Of a stretch of 64,000 nt of DNA, positions 10,860-23,679 are shown piece by piece. The translations under genes were made by a program, and so were the position numbers. Location of the stretch: positions 21,089,879 through 21,153,878 of the forward strand of contig JARZZO010000003.1 in NCBI GenBank assembly GCA_030544215.1. Direction: 5' to 3'. The stretch's first letter is position 1. Each line of letters starts with the position of its first letter. The stretch is from Zantedeschia hybrid cultivar. Its lineage: Eukaryota; Streptophyta; Magnoliopsida; Alismatales; Araceae. A model generated the notes under the pieces. The model made no database searches, was not told where the DNA came from, and saw only the letters and a list, made by a program, of their open reading frames with translations.

Positions 10860-10871
10860 TGGTATCAGAGC
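10860..10871 (+). other. Primer binding site of element D (tRNA-iMet)
   Basis: TGGTATCAGAGC, an exact match to the common plant initiator-methionine tRNA primer site, two bases inside the 5' LTR. Confidence 0.92.
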
Positions 10872-11011
10872 TCAGTCTGGTCGAGTATGTGATAAACTGG
10901 GTTAGATATTATAGTCCAACAATAAGTGCGAGTCTGTACAGGCGATGGCTGCTGGTGTAGATTGATAGGATTTGACGTGTTTTGGTTCGATTTGCGTGTT
11001 GTGGAGCAGCG

Positions 11012-12049
11012 ATGGCGCCGAAGCGGAGAGCTCCGGTGGCTCGGGGTGCGAGAGCAGATGGTGGTGGTTCGAGGGCAGAAGGCCATAATGTGGATCGCTT
11101 TATGGAAGCTATGATTGGGGCTATGTCTAGATATCAGCAGGGAGATGGAAGTGAGGGGTCCAGCTCCCGAGGTAGCCAATCCACGGTGGTGGAGCGATTC
11201 TTGAAGCTGAAACCCCCTTCTTTCACGGGTCAGCCTGTTCCAGATGCAGCAGCTCAGTGGGTTAAGGAGGTGGAGAAGGTGTTTGATGTCCTAGAATGTG
11301 CGGAGAGTGACAAGACCTTGTTGGCAACCTACTTGCTAAAGGGTGATGCTTATGATTGGTCGGTTACCATCAAGGGGTTGTTGTTTCCAGATAGACCTTT
11401 GACAGAGATTCCTTGGGAAGGCTTCGTGAGAGAGTTTAGTGGACAGTACTTTCCGAGGCACGTTCGTAGGGCCAAGGAAAGGGAGTTTATGGAATTGGTG
11501 CAGGATGATTTGTCCGTCCTAGAGTATCAAATGAAATTTGTAGCTCTGGGAAGATTTGCTCCACACATATCTGAGCGTGAGGATCTGAGGACGGAGAAAT
11601 TTGTGGATGGACTTCGGCATGATCTGAGAGAGTTTGTGGCGGCCCATTGTTGTAAGGACCTGGCATCAGCAGTTCAGTGCGCGGCAGCAGTGGAGATGCA
11701 GTTCCAACACACGGCAAGGGAATCGGAGCATTCGGCACAGGGGAAGCAGCAGAGCAGGGATAGATCGACAGCCTTCTCGTCAGATGATCCGAGTTCCTTT
11801 GAGGTCGAGTTCCAGGAGGTACCTTATGGCGAGGAAGAGGATGGTTCGGTTCAGTAGATGGAGACAGAGGTCGGCTGGCAGCAGGAGGCAAGGCGGGGCA
11901 CTACAGATCGTTGCCCCCGATGTAGCAGGTTTCATGGCAACCGGATATGTCCCTTGATCACTGGTAGCTGTTTCGCTTGTGGTCGGAAGGGACATCTCGC
12001 GAGGAATTGTCCCCAGAGGAACCAGGCAGGTCAGGGACCGAGCGGTTAG
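11012..12049 (+). pseudogene. gag: Element D gag (capsid/nucleocapsid), one in-frame stop
   Basis: ATG 11012 starts a basic N-terminus (MAPKRRAPVARGARA). A Retrotrans_gag capsid region follows (about residues 65-225, with LKLKPPSFTG, YDWSVTIKG and EFSGQYFP). The frame runs to TAG at 11855-11857 and continues in the same frame to 12049. It then encodes two zinc-binding motifs: a CX2CX3HX4C cluster (CPRCSRFHGNRIC) and a classic CX2CX4HX4C knuckle (CFACGRKGHLARNC). The stop therefore separates capsid from nucleocapsid. It may be a point mutation or, less likely, a read-through signal. Nothing downstream resembles protease or polymerase. An upstream in-frame extension to 10982 lacks gag-like sequence. 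Confidence 0.88.
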
Positions 12050-12414
12050 TGAGTGCTCGAGGTGTGATTGGAGTCGCGTTTTCTTGTGGAGGTCCGAGGG
12101 GTTGTGCTAGGAGAGAACTTTTACTTTGTCTTTTCAGTGGTGGTTGTGAACTCGTGTGGCACTTGTATGTATTCAGGATGGTGGAGAAATTGGTTTTGTA
12201 AATTGTGCCTTGTTAATGTATGGTTGTTTTAATCTATCAGCTCTTGTCAGAATTGAGAATCTTAGTTAACTTGGCGTGAATATGTTGGAACCCTGTGTGG
12301 GTGATTGGTGAGAATGATTGTTGTGATCGGTGTGTGTCGGCGTACGATGGTTAGCCGAGTTGAGCGTTGAGCGGTTGCAATTTCGAGGACGAAATTCTTT
12401 TAAGGGGGGGAGAT
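12050..12414 (+). other. Element D 3' internal region and polypurine tract
   Basis: About 365 bp with no gene replaces the whole pol. The end has GAGGACGAAATTCTTTTAAG, then a G-rich polypurine tract (AAGGGGGGGAGA at about 12402-12413) directly before the 3' LTR at 12415. Confidence 0.85.
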
Positions 12415-12493
12415 TGTAAGGACTGAGATTTCGGGTTCTATTTTCGGGTCGGATCCCTTGGTTTGGACCCTGTGAGGGGTCTTGAGATTCCTG

Positions 12494-12820
12494 GCTGAAT
12501 GGCGTCAGCACTGCTCGACGCCTTTCAAAAGGCGTCAGGTTGTGTGGACGCCATTTAGGTCTGCAGGTTGTTGCGCCACGTGGGCGGGTTTCCGGCCGCG
12601 AGAGTACGGCCCCGGTCACATCATCTGAACGGCGTCGTGCTTGGTCGACGCGATTCAGACTGCGACCTCTGCGGTGACAGGGTGCGGCGCCAGAGCGTTG
12701 TCAGTACGGCCTGTCCTGTCGTTTGAATGGCGTCCACGGTGGGCGACGCGTTTCAGACCGCTGTCAGTACGGCCGTCCTGTCAGACTGATAGGCGTCTGC
12801 CTCGATCGACGCATTTTAGC
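12494..12820. repeat. Inverted-repeat cluster 1 in D 3' LTR (5 copies)
   Basis: Counterpart of 8191-8514, with the same order and spacing. Substitutions between the two LTRs fall in both arms and centres. Confidence 0.85.
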
Positions 12821-13365
12821 GGGATTCTGGTTGACCCTGCGAGCCTTCCCTTCTTTCCCTCATTCTCGCCTTCACTCTCTCTCTCTCTTCGCTCTCTCCG
12901 CCCTCTCCGACGCTCTTCTTCCCCTTCCCTTCCTCTTCTTCCTCTTCCACCACTCCAACACCACCTTACCTCTCACCTCTACCTCCACCACTTCCTTCGC
13001 GGTGTTCCACTCTCCGGACGGCGGCCGACGTCCCGGCGGAGTGGCGGCGTCCTCGAGGGTACCGGCGGCGGTGTGCGGTGCGGCGGGACGGCGGCACGGA
13101 GCTTGGCGGAGTTCAAGAACTGGTAGGGGGACGAAACCTTGCATGTGTGCTCGTTTGCTTCTTGACGTGATGTGGCGTGTTTGGGGTTAGATTGAGCATG
13201 TTTAGGGGGATTCCTTGTGGGAATGGCGGTGTTTGTGGACGTGGTTTCATAGCATCATTGTGGTGCTTGACGTTCTCATCTTCCCCCTTTTGGTTTTGGG
13301 GCTTTTCGGGGTGCTTGGGGTTCAAGGGTGAGACCCTCGGGTTGAACCAGGAAACCTGGTTTCTA

Positions 13366-13727
13366 GCGCTAAATGGCGTCGTGCCTGGTCGACGCCTTTC
13401 CGAAAGACGTCTGGTCAGTACGACGCGTTTTAGGGCAGAAACCTCCCTGTACGAGGTTTCCTGAGTTAGGGGTTCTGCGCTAAATGACGTCATGGATGGA
13501 CGACGCCTTTCAGAAGGGCGTCGGGACATCATGACGCCATTTAGGCAGGAAATGCCCCCGTTTAAGGGTCTTGCAATCTGGATTTATGGGTTGAATGGCG
13601 TCTGGCGACCCTGACGCGTTTTAAACGGCGGCTTTACTGGTGGACGCGTTTTAAGGGATAATCTGTCTTTTAATAAACCTGTCTGAGGATCTTGAATGGC
13701 GTCGACCTCGGTCGACGCGATTCAAGA
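13366..13727. repeat. Inverted-repeat cluster 2 in D 3' LTR (7 copies)
   Basis: Counterpart of 9060-9420, again three back-to-back pairs plus a single copy. Confidence 0.85.
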
Positions 13728-15165
13728 CAGGAATGCTTAATTATGTTATATCGTGCATGTTTCACGGTGGGATGCTTCTAATGCATGCTTTGGGTTGTAT
13801 ACTGAGACGGAGGACTTCTGCGTGAGTGGAATTACATCACCTGTGTGTGTGTGTGTGTGCTTTAGCTATATACTGAGACTGAGGTTTACTGTGCGAATGG
13901 AATCATGATTATATGTGTGTTTGTGTTATGCGAATGTGGATCGCGTTAATTGTGGTTTACGTTGTCACCATGGACCGATGGGGACAGGGTCATGGTGTCT
14001 GTGAGCTGTACCGGTGGGAGAAGGGGTACATGTTGTGTTTTACCTTTGGCTGAGGGAGGCAGGATCGCCTTGAGCCCGACGGGCCGGAGTAGCTGGTGTG
14101 CTATCCGAGGGGCCGCTGTTTGTCCTCAGCGGGTCGGGGTTTCCCTGTTTGTTGTGACAGCTTCCGGCGCGTTTCTTGCTGTGGAGCTGGTTGTGTTACT
14201 GGTGGGAGTTGGTTTACCCTTTAGCCACTGGGCCTGATGTGACCTTTGATCAAGGTTACGAGTGGTACCCTTAGCCGTTTGGCATAACGCAGCCCGGGAG
14301 AGTTGGGTTTGTGGGTAGTTCCTGTAGCTTCGGCTTGACGGGGGTTCGCCGGTCCCCAGGGCCCTCCTGAAGCGCTGAGGCCTAGCGTGGAGGCAATCCG
14401 GTCGGTAGGACAGTAGTCTAGACTGCTTGTGTGCACACGTAGCTGGCAGTGGCGGTACACTGGTTCCAGCTAGTCCTAGTTTGACTCACTGCCTCACCCT
14501 ACAGTGCCCCGGAACACTGTAGGGGTGGACAGGCGTGAGCTGTGGTGGTAGTGTTGGGAGGCGACGTTTGACTTCGGTCGACAGTGTGGTTCAGTCGCTT
14601 CGTGGACTTTGGCTATGAGACGTTTTGGGTTCTTCGGGTTGCTTAGAATGGTTCTTGTTGCGCTGCTTATCGTACGTTTCACATCTGACTGGGGTGCTAT
14701 GTTTACTGCTTTACTTAATTGCCATATATTCCTGTTGTTACACTTGTGGGTGTGTGAGTGGGAGGCAGGGGATCGGATGATCCCTACTGAGCCCATTTCT
14801 GGTGTGGCTCACTCCCTGCGGTTTCAGGTGTGGACCTCGAGGCGAGCGGTAGCGTGGAGTCTCCTTGGTGTGTGGACCAGCAGCTGTCTTAGTTCCGGGG
14901 TATGCCCCGATGTTGTTGTACTTCCTTCTGCCTGTACTTATTTAATTGTTGGACATGTAATTATTGTTGGACTGTATACGGACATTGTTACTTTTCCTTC
15001 CTGCGCACTTGCTTACCTTGTAGTCCGTGTGATTGTTATATTTAGCCTTGTTTAGCACTTACTCCTTCAGACGTGTTGTGTGAGATCCGGGTGTGAACCC
15101 GCGGTTAATGGGCCGACATCCATTTAGTGACCGGGTCTCCGGTCATAGGATGGCGGGTCGTTACA

Positions 15166-16733
15166 ACACTGATCAGATAGAGGAGGTAGATAGACAGCTT
15201 AAAGTCTTGCTTGTCTTCTTTTTCGGTCGATTGCTCTTCGATACGAAGGGCGACCATATTCACTATAGATTTTTATATTTATTAGATGACGTAGAGAGTC
15301 TCCATGAGTATGCATGGGGTGCGGCCCTCCTGGCCCACTTCTTCACCGATCTCTCTGCGGTCACACCGGATCGCGAGACGACTGTCAACGGCTTCTCGCC
15401 ATTCCTCCAGGTATTAAGTTATTTTATTATTTGTTTATGTAATGAAATGTAATGATATGATATTTTTCTAACTTATATGTTCATGTGTGTAGGTGTGCAA
15501 CTACTATTACTTCCCGCTCGGCCGAACGAGGATCGTGAGGCCGGATGCTGTCCCGTTGGCTCGCCGTTGGCAGCCAATCGTGGATACGGCCCCACAACAC
15601 CATTAGCTAACGGCCCTCCGCCGTTAGTTCTTTGATTACCTGGAGCTCTTGGTAGGTCTTTTAATTGTCGATTTTTATTAAATGCAATGTTTCATTTAAT
15701 TAAATGAAATTTATTTATATGAATGCATCTAACCTATATGCAGGTAATCTGGCGCCTGTATCTGGGTATGGGTGAGGAGGCCGTGGGTGACGGCTGGTCG
15801 GAGGCAGTTCGGCAAGCAAATGTGGCTCCACTGCTTGAACGAGATCGAGCCGCTCCGCCTTCGGCTCGTGATGAGGACACTGGGCCTCCACCAGGAGTGG
15901 GTGGACGAGGAGGTCCCGAAGGGTGTCGGAAGGAGAATGAGGGGCAAGCAAGCCCTTATGGACTGGCGTGCCAAGTTCTCAGAGCAGTACGAGGACTGGT
16001 ACCGCCGGGGTGTCCGGGTTGAGTCACACGCGGAGGATAGCATAGCCTACCTCCAACAGTACTGGACACATTACGCCAATCAGCTGCGGCTCCTCTGACT
16101 TCTCAATGTAAGTATGATTCGTGCTTCTTTCATTTTATTATTATCTTTGCTTATATTTGTGAATGAATGTGTGTATGTATGATATGCAGGATGCGCGAGA
16201 CGCGGTCATCATCGACCTCCGAGCTCGCCTTCAGGACGCCGAGGCCCAGTTGGAACAGGTCTAGAAGGAACTTTTTGATCTGGTATGTATGCATGCATGA
16301 ATGTTCATTTTGATTAATTACTTTATTTTGACGATTAACTACTGACAGTCATTCTTTTAGTACAGCGAGCTGTCTACACCCAGGTGGTTCCTCCTCCCTT
16401 TTCTTCTGACGCTTCGTCCTCTGCGCCGCCTGCTGCTTATGAGGCTATCAATGCTGACCTCCAGAGTCAGCTTGCCTCTGCCATCCACCGAGCTTCTCTC
16501 GCGGAGGAGGATCGGGTTGTTCGAGCAAGTTCCACTCTTTTTCTTCCATTGTTGAACTTGATATTTGGTTTGCTCGATCATTCTTGGATTAACAATATCT
16601 TCTTTTACAGGTTGGCGAGCTTCAGGAGGCCCTTCAGAGGGTTGAGACAGATGCTGCTCGAGTCCGGGAGCTTGAGGAGCAGATGACTCGGCTCTCCACC
16701 GGGGATCTTCCTCGTGAGTTTTCACGCCTCCAG
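15166..16733 (+). pseudogene. Antisense gene 2 of element A: plant mobile domain protein, part 2
   Basis: The coding sequence resumes after element D. The first block (to 15410) has typical mobile-domain text (YRFLYLLDDVESLHEYAWGA). Further exons are predicted from GT-AG introns at 15411-15492, 15652-15743, 16108-16189, 16283-16383 and about 16516-16610. They carry the domain's C-terminal part (NYYYFPLGR, then IWRLYLG) and a glutamate/arginine-rich coiled-coil tail (for example LQEALQRVETDAARVRELEEQ). A stop is seen in exon 3 (after about 15600) and another within the coiled-coil exon (TAG at about 16261). Element E inserts at 16733/16734 within the last coiled-coil exon, and the frame continues at 26017. 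Confidence 0.75.
16729..16733. repeat. Target duplication of element E, left copy
   Basis: TCCAG, perfectly repeated at 26012-26016 on the other side of element E. Confidence 0.9.
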
Positions 16734-18274
16734 TGTTGGATTTCTCGGGTTTCTCTGGATCGCTCACGCAACGGAAAATAAAATAAAAACAACGATCCGT
16801 TTTTCCCATTTCGAATAAATAAAACCGATAATCATATTATCAAGGTCTTACCGTGTGCGGATTCGAAACCACAACCGTTCGGTTCCGTCGGTGCGACACC
16901 GCAAACCGCGCAAGCGCCCGACCTCTAGCGAAGTTCACGCGATCCTTCTCGCGACGGATATCCTCACGTTCCTCGTTCTTCACAGCCCACGAAACCTCCG
17001 CCGGTCGCCGCAACGCACGGACGATTTCCCGTCGAACGGGAGTCGGAGAAGCGACAGAGCAGGTCCGGATCTTTCTGGGACGCCAGAGAGAGAGAGAAAC
17101 AGAGGAGGGGCAGCTAGGGTTAGTAGCCGTTTGGCCTGCTCAGCCCGTTCGCTATGTTTTATACTAACCGCGCAGTTTTTCATAAAAATCTCCGGTTTAT
17201 ATAAAACCTACTTATTTATCCATCGCCTTGAGAATCATTTGCGTGTGACCCTCTAGGCCCAATTACCAGTCCGGTTAATAGCCCAATAAGCCCAGTGACT
17301 CCTCACTGGCTTTATTAATCAATTAATAACTCTTTATTAATTAATTAATCAATCGAATTGATGTCGCACATCGAATTTGACCGGGCCTCCGATCACGTTG
17401 GGTGCCAAGCAACACCGCATGAACCCGAAAGGTATCAGGGTTAAGTACCCCACTCTTGGAACCTTTCCGCCGACAGTTACCGCGTGGATATAATCCTTCA
17501 TTCGTACAATACTCTCGAGTCAACTCAGGATATGGTGTGCTGTCAAACCTAACCGATCGACTTACTTGGATTGGATGCCGCTGATAAATATCAGAAAACT
17601 CCTTTCCCAATATTATCGTCCGCCCTGGCTAGGGACTTCCGCGCATCCTTCCTAGAGCATTATCTCTCTAAGTACCGAGAGCGAATGATTCCTTATTGTC
17701 ACACAATTCCCTTCGACGGAATTCCGTTGTACCCAATCCTTGGCGTTTTAGAATCCCGTGGCTAGAGATTCATAAACTATGGTCAAAGCACAGAAGTCCA
17801 CCGACAAGGTGTCCTTGGTGTCTCAGGTCCGAGGACCATCCATGCAACTGCGACAATAGAATCAAGCTGGTTAACAGTGAGGTACAATACCATCCAGCAA
17901 TTCAGTCGGATCAGGTCAGTGAACTCATTCTCCAATGAGCACCTACAGATTCGCCTTAGTGTCTCCACACAAGTGACTTATGAGATCAGTCACCCTCATC
18001 ATATGAGTAGGAGTAATCTGTACTAGTCTAACCAGATATCCGATGTCCTTCTCGGATATCCTCCGACTATGAACGATTAAGAATATGTGTGTTTAAGTGA
18101 TCAATCTCATTAGTATGATCTCATCATAATCTGATCACTATAGCACATATTCATGGACTTCATTATGAAACGATAATTAATGCGATTTACACATAATGAA
18201 TATTATGCCATTATATTAATAAATGAACGAGATTTACATAGTCAGATTGGCTTGTAGGCCACTTAAGACTAACA
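16734..18274 (-). repeat. Element E 3' LTR
   Basis: 1541 bp, homologous to the LTRs of B and F. The polypurine tract lies immediately to its right (18275-18285). Confidence 0.92.
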
Positions 18275-18385
18275 ATCTCCCACTTGGACTAAAGCTAATC
18301 ACCTTTATACAGTAAGCCTATAGACTCTAGGTGACGCTCAAACATAATTTGAGCCAATGGCTTTGTCAGTGGATCTGCTACATTG

Positions 18386-21300
18386 TCAACAAATGGAACT
18401 TTTTCCACTATTACATCTCCTCTGGATAAGATAAAAGCGCCTCAGAATATCTTTCGATTTTTTATGAGACCGTGGCTCTTTTACATGTGTAGTAGTCCCA
18501 TTGTTGTCGCACAACAGCAGAACATGATCAAAGATGCAGGGAACTATGTCATGGTCGGTGATGAACTTCTTCAACCATACTACTTCCTTGAATGTTTTAG
18601 CTGCAGCGATGTGCTCAGCTTCAGTCATCGAATCTGCAGTAGTTCCTTGCTTGGAACTCTTCCAGTACACTGCTCCTCCATTCAAAGTAAACACGAATCC
18701 AGATGTAGACTTGCTATCATCTGGATCTGACTGGAAACTCGAGTCATTAAAGTCTCGCAGTTTCAAGTCACCTCCTCCATAGACAAGAGACATATCCTTA
18801 GTTCTTCTCAAGTACTTAAGGATACATTTCACTACCTTCCAGTGTTCTTCGCCTGATCAGCCTGAAATCTGCTCGTAACACTTAAAACAAATGCAACATC
18901 AGGCCGTGTACATAGCATGGCATACATGATAGATCCTATGGCAGAGGCATAGGGTACTCTATCCATGAATGCCCTCTCATCAGCAGTCTTAGGAGACTGC
19001 TCATTTGAGAGATTAATTCCATGTCTCATCGGTATGAGACCTCTCTTGGAATTTTCCATGTCAAACCTTTTGACTATGGTATATGTGTACAAGGATTGAG
19101 TCATTCCAAGCATCCTCTTTGATCTATCTCTATGGATCCGTATTCCCAATACGTAGGATGCTTCTCCCAAATCCTTCATGAAGAAATTTTTCGACAGCCA
19201 GATCTTTATAGAGGACATCATAACTACATCATTTCCAATGAGTAGTATGTCATCTACGTAAAGAACTAAGAAGGTGACTGCACTCCCACTGGTCTTCTTG
19301 TATAAACAAGGCTAATCTTCATTCTTAATGAAGTTATAAGACTTGACAGCCTCATCAAATCTTATATTCCAGCTCTGGGAAGCTTGCTTCAGTCCATAAA
19401 TGGACCTCTGAAGCTTGCACACTTTATCTGGAGATTCTTTGGATGTGAAACCTTCTGGTTGTATCATATACACCTCTTCCTCAAGATTACCATTGGGGAA
19501 GGCAGTCTTCACATCAATCTGCCAAATCTCGTAATCGTAGTGTGCAGCTATGGCGAGTAGAACTCTAATCGACTTTATCATGCCAACCGGAGAGAAAGTC
19601 TCGTCATAGTCAATTCCTTGTCTTTGACGGTATCCCTTTGCTACCAACCTTTCCTTATAAGTGTCAATCCGTCCATTAGCATCGATCTTTCTCTTAAATA
19701 TCCACTTGCATCCGATGGGTAGAATACCTTCGGGCAAGTCCTCCAAGTTCCAAACTTGGTTGGTGTACATGGACTGGATTTCTGAGTTCATGGCTTCTCG
19801 CCATTTCCCGGATTCTAGGCCTTCTATGGCCTCCTGGTAGGTTTTAGGATCATCATCCTCATTATATTGTACCATAGACTCACCTTCAGCGATATGTCCC
19901 ACATATCGTTCGGGTAGTCTAGGTACTCTACCAGATCTACGAGGCTCATCTGTGTGTACCTGAACAGATTCAGGAACTGATATCTCATCTGATGATAATG
20001 CAGCTGTTTGGGGATCTGGAACCTCTTCCAGTACTATTTTACTCCCACTGTTCTCCTGGATAAGGTATTCCTCTTCCAGAAAGACAGCTTTCCTGGCGAC
20101 AAACACCTTTTGTTCACCAGGATAGTAAAATAGTATCCAAAGGTTTCCTTTGGATATCCCACAAACCTGCATTTATCAGCTCGTGATTCCAGCTTGTCTG
20201 GATCATGCCTCTTTACATGAGTAGGGCAATCCCAGACTTTAACATGTTTAAGTTCTGGTTTTCTGCCTTTCCATATCTCATATGGAGTAGAGGCTACAGA
20301 CTTGCTGGGTACTCTATTCAGTAGGTATGTTGCTGACTCTAGAGCATACCCCCAGAGGGACACTGGTAAACCCGAAAAGCTCATCATGGATCGCACCATG
20401 TCTAACAAGGTGCGATTCCTCCTTTCCGATGCACCATTCATCTGTGGTGTATATGGAGGGGTGAAATTAGTACTCAAGTATTCTCCTCGATATGATCGAA
20501 GAGCTTTAATACTCTTTCCTAACTGCTTCTCTACTTCATTCTTGAACTCCTTGAACTTCTCAAATGCTTTCGACTTGTACTTTATTAAGTACACATAGCC
20601 GAATCTTGAGAAGTCGTCGGTGAACGTGATGAAGTATAATAAGCCACCTTTGTCTTGGGTGGACATGGGACTACATACATCCGAATATATTAGGTCCAAA
20701 ATGTCCTTGGCACGTTCTCCATGTCCAGTAAACGGAGATTTTGTCATCTTTCCCATAAGGTAGGATTCACATGTCGCAAACGATTCATAATCGAATGTAG
20801 TTAAGTAACCATACTTGTGCAACTTTTGCAACCTGCTTTCACCAATATGACCAAGTCTACAATGCCACATGTATGCTTGATTCACACAATTCTTGCTCTT
20901 CTTAAGAGGATTATCAATTTGAAGATTGTAATAATAAACATCTAAGAGATATAGACCGTTGACTAAATATGCTGAATCTATTGATTTATTACCATAATAA
21001 ATCAAACAACTTCTATTCTCAATAGTCAACCTATATCCTATCTTGTCCAAACAAGATACTGATATGATGTTCTTTATTATGCTAGGAACATAATAGCAAT
21101 CTTCCAATGATAAGACGTCTCCCGATGATAGTTTGAGGTTCGTTGTCCCTACAGCAACCGCCGCAACTTTTGCGCCTTTTCCCAGCTTCAATTACACCTC
21201 GCCTTGTCTCAGCTTGCGCTTACTTGTCAGCATTTGTGCATCATGACAGATATGAGAAGTACATCCGGTATCCAATACCCAAGATGTAGAATCTCTTATT

Positions 21301-21621
21301 GACAAGTTGATATCTATCATATAGGTATCTATCTGAAGCTTTAGGCAGCTTCACCGTTCTATGAGCTTTATCATTGAAGAACTCCTTGCAGTTCCTCTTC
21401 CAGTGATCATTCTCCTTACAGTAGAAGCAGTCACCCCTAACTACTCCTTTCTCTGCGTTAAGGGCATCCATTGCCAGTTCAGCAGGATGATCAGCTCCAA
21501 GGAGAAAGTCAATGCGCTCAGATCTGAAGACATTCTTCAGGTTTCTGAACCAATCCGAGTAGTTTAGGCTAGTCAAACATTTGGCATCAAGTATGCTACA
21601 GATTGGGTTATTCGACGACAT
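18386..21621 (-). pseudogene. gag-pol: Element E gag-pol, degenerate
   Basis: Starts at ATG 21621 with MSSNNPI. A CCHC knuckle (CFYCKENDHWKRNC) is followed by remnants of protease and then integrase (WHCRLGH...; acidic and DDE-region text between 21191 and 20170). Reverse transcriptase is at 20172-19200 (WIFKRKIDANG, FSPVGMIKS) and RNase H at 18832-18386. Several stops and frame changes split it, for example at 21192-21240, 20034-20172, 19222-19311 and 18832. Gag lacks its central part of about 170 residues compared with full-length copia gag, exactly as in B. The RNase H tail ends in the same wrong frame (FYLIQRRCNSGK) as B's. Confidence 0.88.
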
Positions 21622-21809
21622 AATTCCTTACAGGAGATATATGAAATCTTTTAGTAGATGTTCAATTATTAAATATAAAACAAGGCATGGTCTTTTGTTC
21701 AAGTTTTAACTCCCACTAATTTTCGACGGACTGTATGACCCTCAATTATACAGAACGGGAGACGCTGACAGTCTCCTAGTGGGGATCAGAATCTCAATGA
21801 CTTGCAGTA

Positions 21810-22125
21810 CAATCTTGTGGATAGCACAACAAACTGTAATACAATCAAAGAGCATCCAACTCATGGGACTTGCAACTCCTTGCAATATCTGATCATAGCT
21901 TCGGTCCCCAGAGATTTAATGGCCTTGTGGATAGCACAACAAACCACTAATTTTGGTCTAAGCTAACCATCGTTAAGCAACGAGCATAGATTTGCATGCA
22001 GCCCCTGTGGATAGCACAACAAAGCTACATGGTTTCTCTACCCCGATCGTATAGGCATCTAATGCCATAGCCACAATTTCTCCTCCCAATTAAACAGGCC
22101 TTGTGGGTAGCACAACAAACCTGCC
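21810..22125 (-). repeat. Four-hairpin array in element E leader
   Basis: On the plus strand the conserved unit reads CTTGTGGATAGCACAACAAA, at about 21814, 21923, 22005 and 22099. Each is flanked by complementary arms of different sequence: CAGG/CCTG, CAGC/GCTAC, ATGG/CCACT and GTACAA/TGTAAT. It corresponds to the array at 36232-36562 in B, with substitutions that keep pairing (see findings). Confidence 0.85.
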
Positions 22126-22954
22126 TAAAGTGATTCGAATCCTATGACTATAACGATGGTGGACCATGCAGTAAGTTCTTAACTACTCGCTTTACGGCTT
22201 AGAGTTTAGACGAGGGTATTTAGATAACTTTTATCTTGGTCTCTCCTAGGTGATAGTATAAATATATCGTATATATTTAATAAATACTATACCTGCTTTG
22301 ATTCACAATCAAACATTAAAAACAATACACATCACATACATGTTTAGTGTGGTCATAGATAGCACAGTAGGTTTGACTGGAGCTAACAGTCAAACGCACA
22401 CACAATCTAACATAACATTTACATTAGATAAACGTGCAAACACATAGGCAAGAGATCTCCATCATATCGTCTTCCTGGTTGCAGCTGTGGATCGTCATCG
22501 CTCCTACTTCAGTCGCCTTGATAAGATTACATTAATTCTAGAATCACATGTAATTAGAAAAGAGCCTTATGGCGAGTACAAGAGAGAGGGAGGTAGAAAT
22601 ACATCGGAGTATGAGAAAGGGAGAGGTACGCAGACCTCTATTTATTAATAATTTAATAAACATCCAACATTCATCTACGATCCACACACACATCATTCAT
22701 CACATGAACAATTAAATATGCATATCCATGACTACAGTGTGTTTTAAACATTCCCCACATGATTCAGTGCATCACATGGCTAAAATAAAAGAGTTTTCAA
22801 AATATATAATTTTGGCTTTTAAAAGGCTGGGATCCAATCAAAATTGGTATTTGAATTTTGAAAACACTTTTAATTAACTTAAGTATGAAATTAAATCAAA
22901 TTTATAAGCATCAAAACACACATCACACATACACACACTCCAAATTAATAATTT

Positions 22955-23545
22955 CCAGATTATTCCATGCCATTAGAACAATTCTAATAATTAAATAATC
23001 TAACATTTAGATTAAACTATATTAATAATCTAACAATTAGACTATTAATAATTAATAACTAATCTAACTCTTAGACTAGTTAATTAATAAATGTTAATCA
23101 CTAATTTAACTCTTAAACTAATAATTAACACTAATTAATTAATATCTACTAATTTAACACTTAAATTAGTCAATGTAGTTAGTTATTAATTTAACACTTA
23201 AATTAATTACTAACAGATATTAATTAACAATTAACAATTAATAATTAATAATCTAACACTTAGAAAAATAATTATTAATAACTAATTTAACTCTTAAATT
23301 AGCTAATTAAGATTAATTATTAATTTAACTCTTAAACTAATAATTATCATCAATATATTAACAACTAGTTGTTAATATTATTCATTGATTAGTTAATTAA
23401 AGTAGATTATTAATTTAACATTTAAATTAACAATAACCTCTAATCAACTAAAAAATACTAATTTAACATTAAATTAGTCAACTAAAATTAATTATTAATT
23501 TAACTTTTAAATTAATAACTAACTTGAATTTATTAACAACAACTT
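22955..23545 (-). repeat. AT-rich short-hairpin array in element E leader
   Basis: About a dozen units of the form CTAATTTAAC-N-TTAAATTAG or CTAATCTAAC-N-TTAGACTAG in roughly 45-50-bp steps. It corresponds to 34840-35400 in B but is more eroded. Confidence 0.75.
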
Positions 23546-23679
23546 GTCAATAATAATGATTCTTAATCATTAATGCCCAATTAAAGTTAAAATTCAATAA
23601 TAATTTTAGTTTTCAAAAAAATTTTGGATTTTAAAATTTTAAATAAAAAATGGGCAATACAGGGATTTAATGGCTTTAA

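Larger units (their letters stand above)
8109..15165 (+). mobile_element. Element D: gag-only (non-autonomous) Ty3/gypsy retrotransposon
   Basis: Two LTRs of 2749 and 2751 bp flank only about 1.56 kb. The inside holds an initiator-Met primer site, one gag gene and a polypurine tract; protease, reverse transcriptase, RNase H and integrase are all absent. The sequence just before the tract (GAGGACGAAATTCTTTTAAG) is the usual tail of chromovirus (Del/Tekay-type) elements. D therefore looks like an internal-deletion derivative that kept gag and both termini. The LTRs are very similar (about 1-1.5% by eye), so it inserted recently. Each LTR carries 12 GGCGTC-type inverted repeats. Confidence 0.9.
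12415..15165 (+). repeat. Element D 3' LTR
   Basis: Matches the 5' LTR throughout, with scattered substitutions, a longer (GT)n run at about 13843-13859 and a short deletion near 14624. The two inverted-repeat clusters recur at about 12494-12820 and 13366-13727. Confidence 0.92.
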
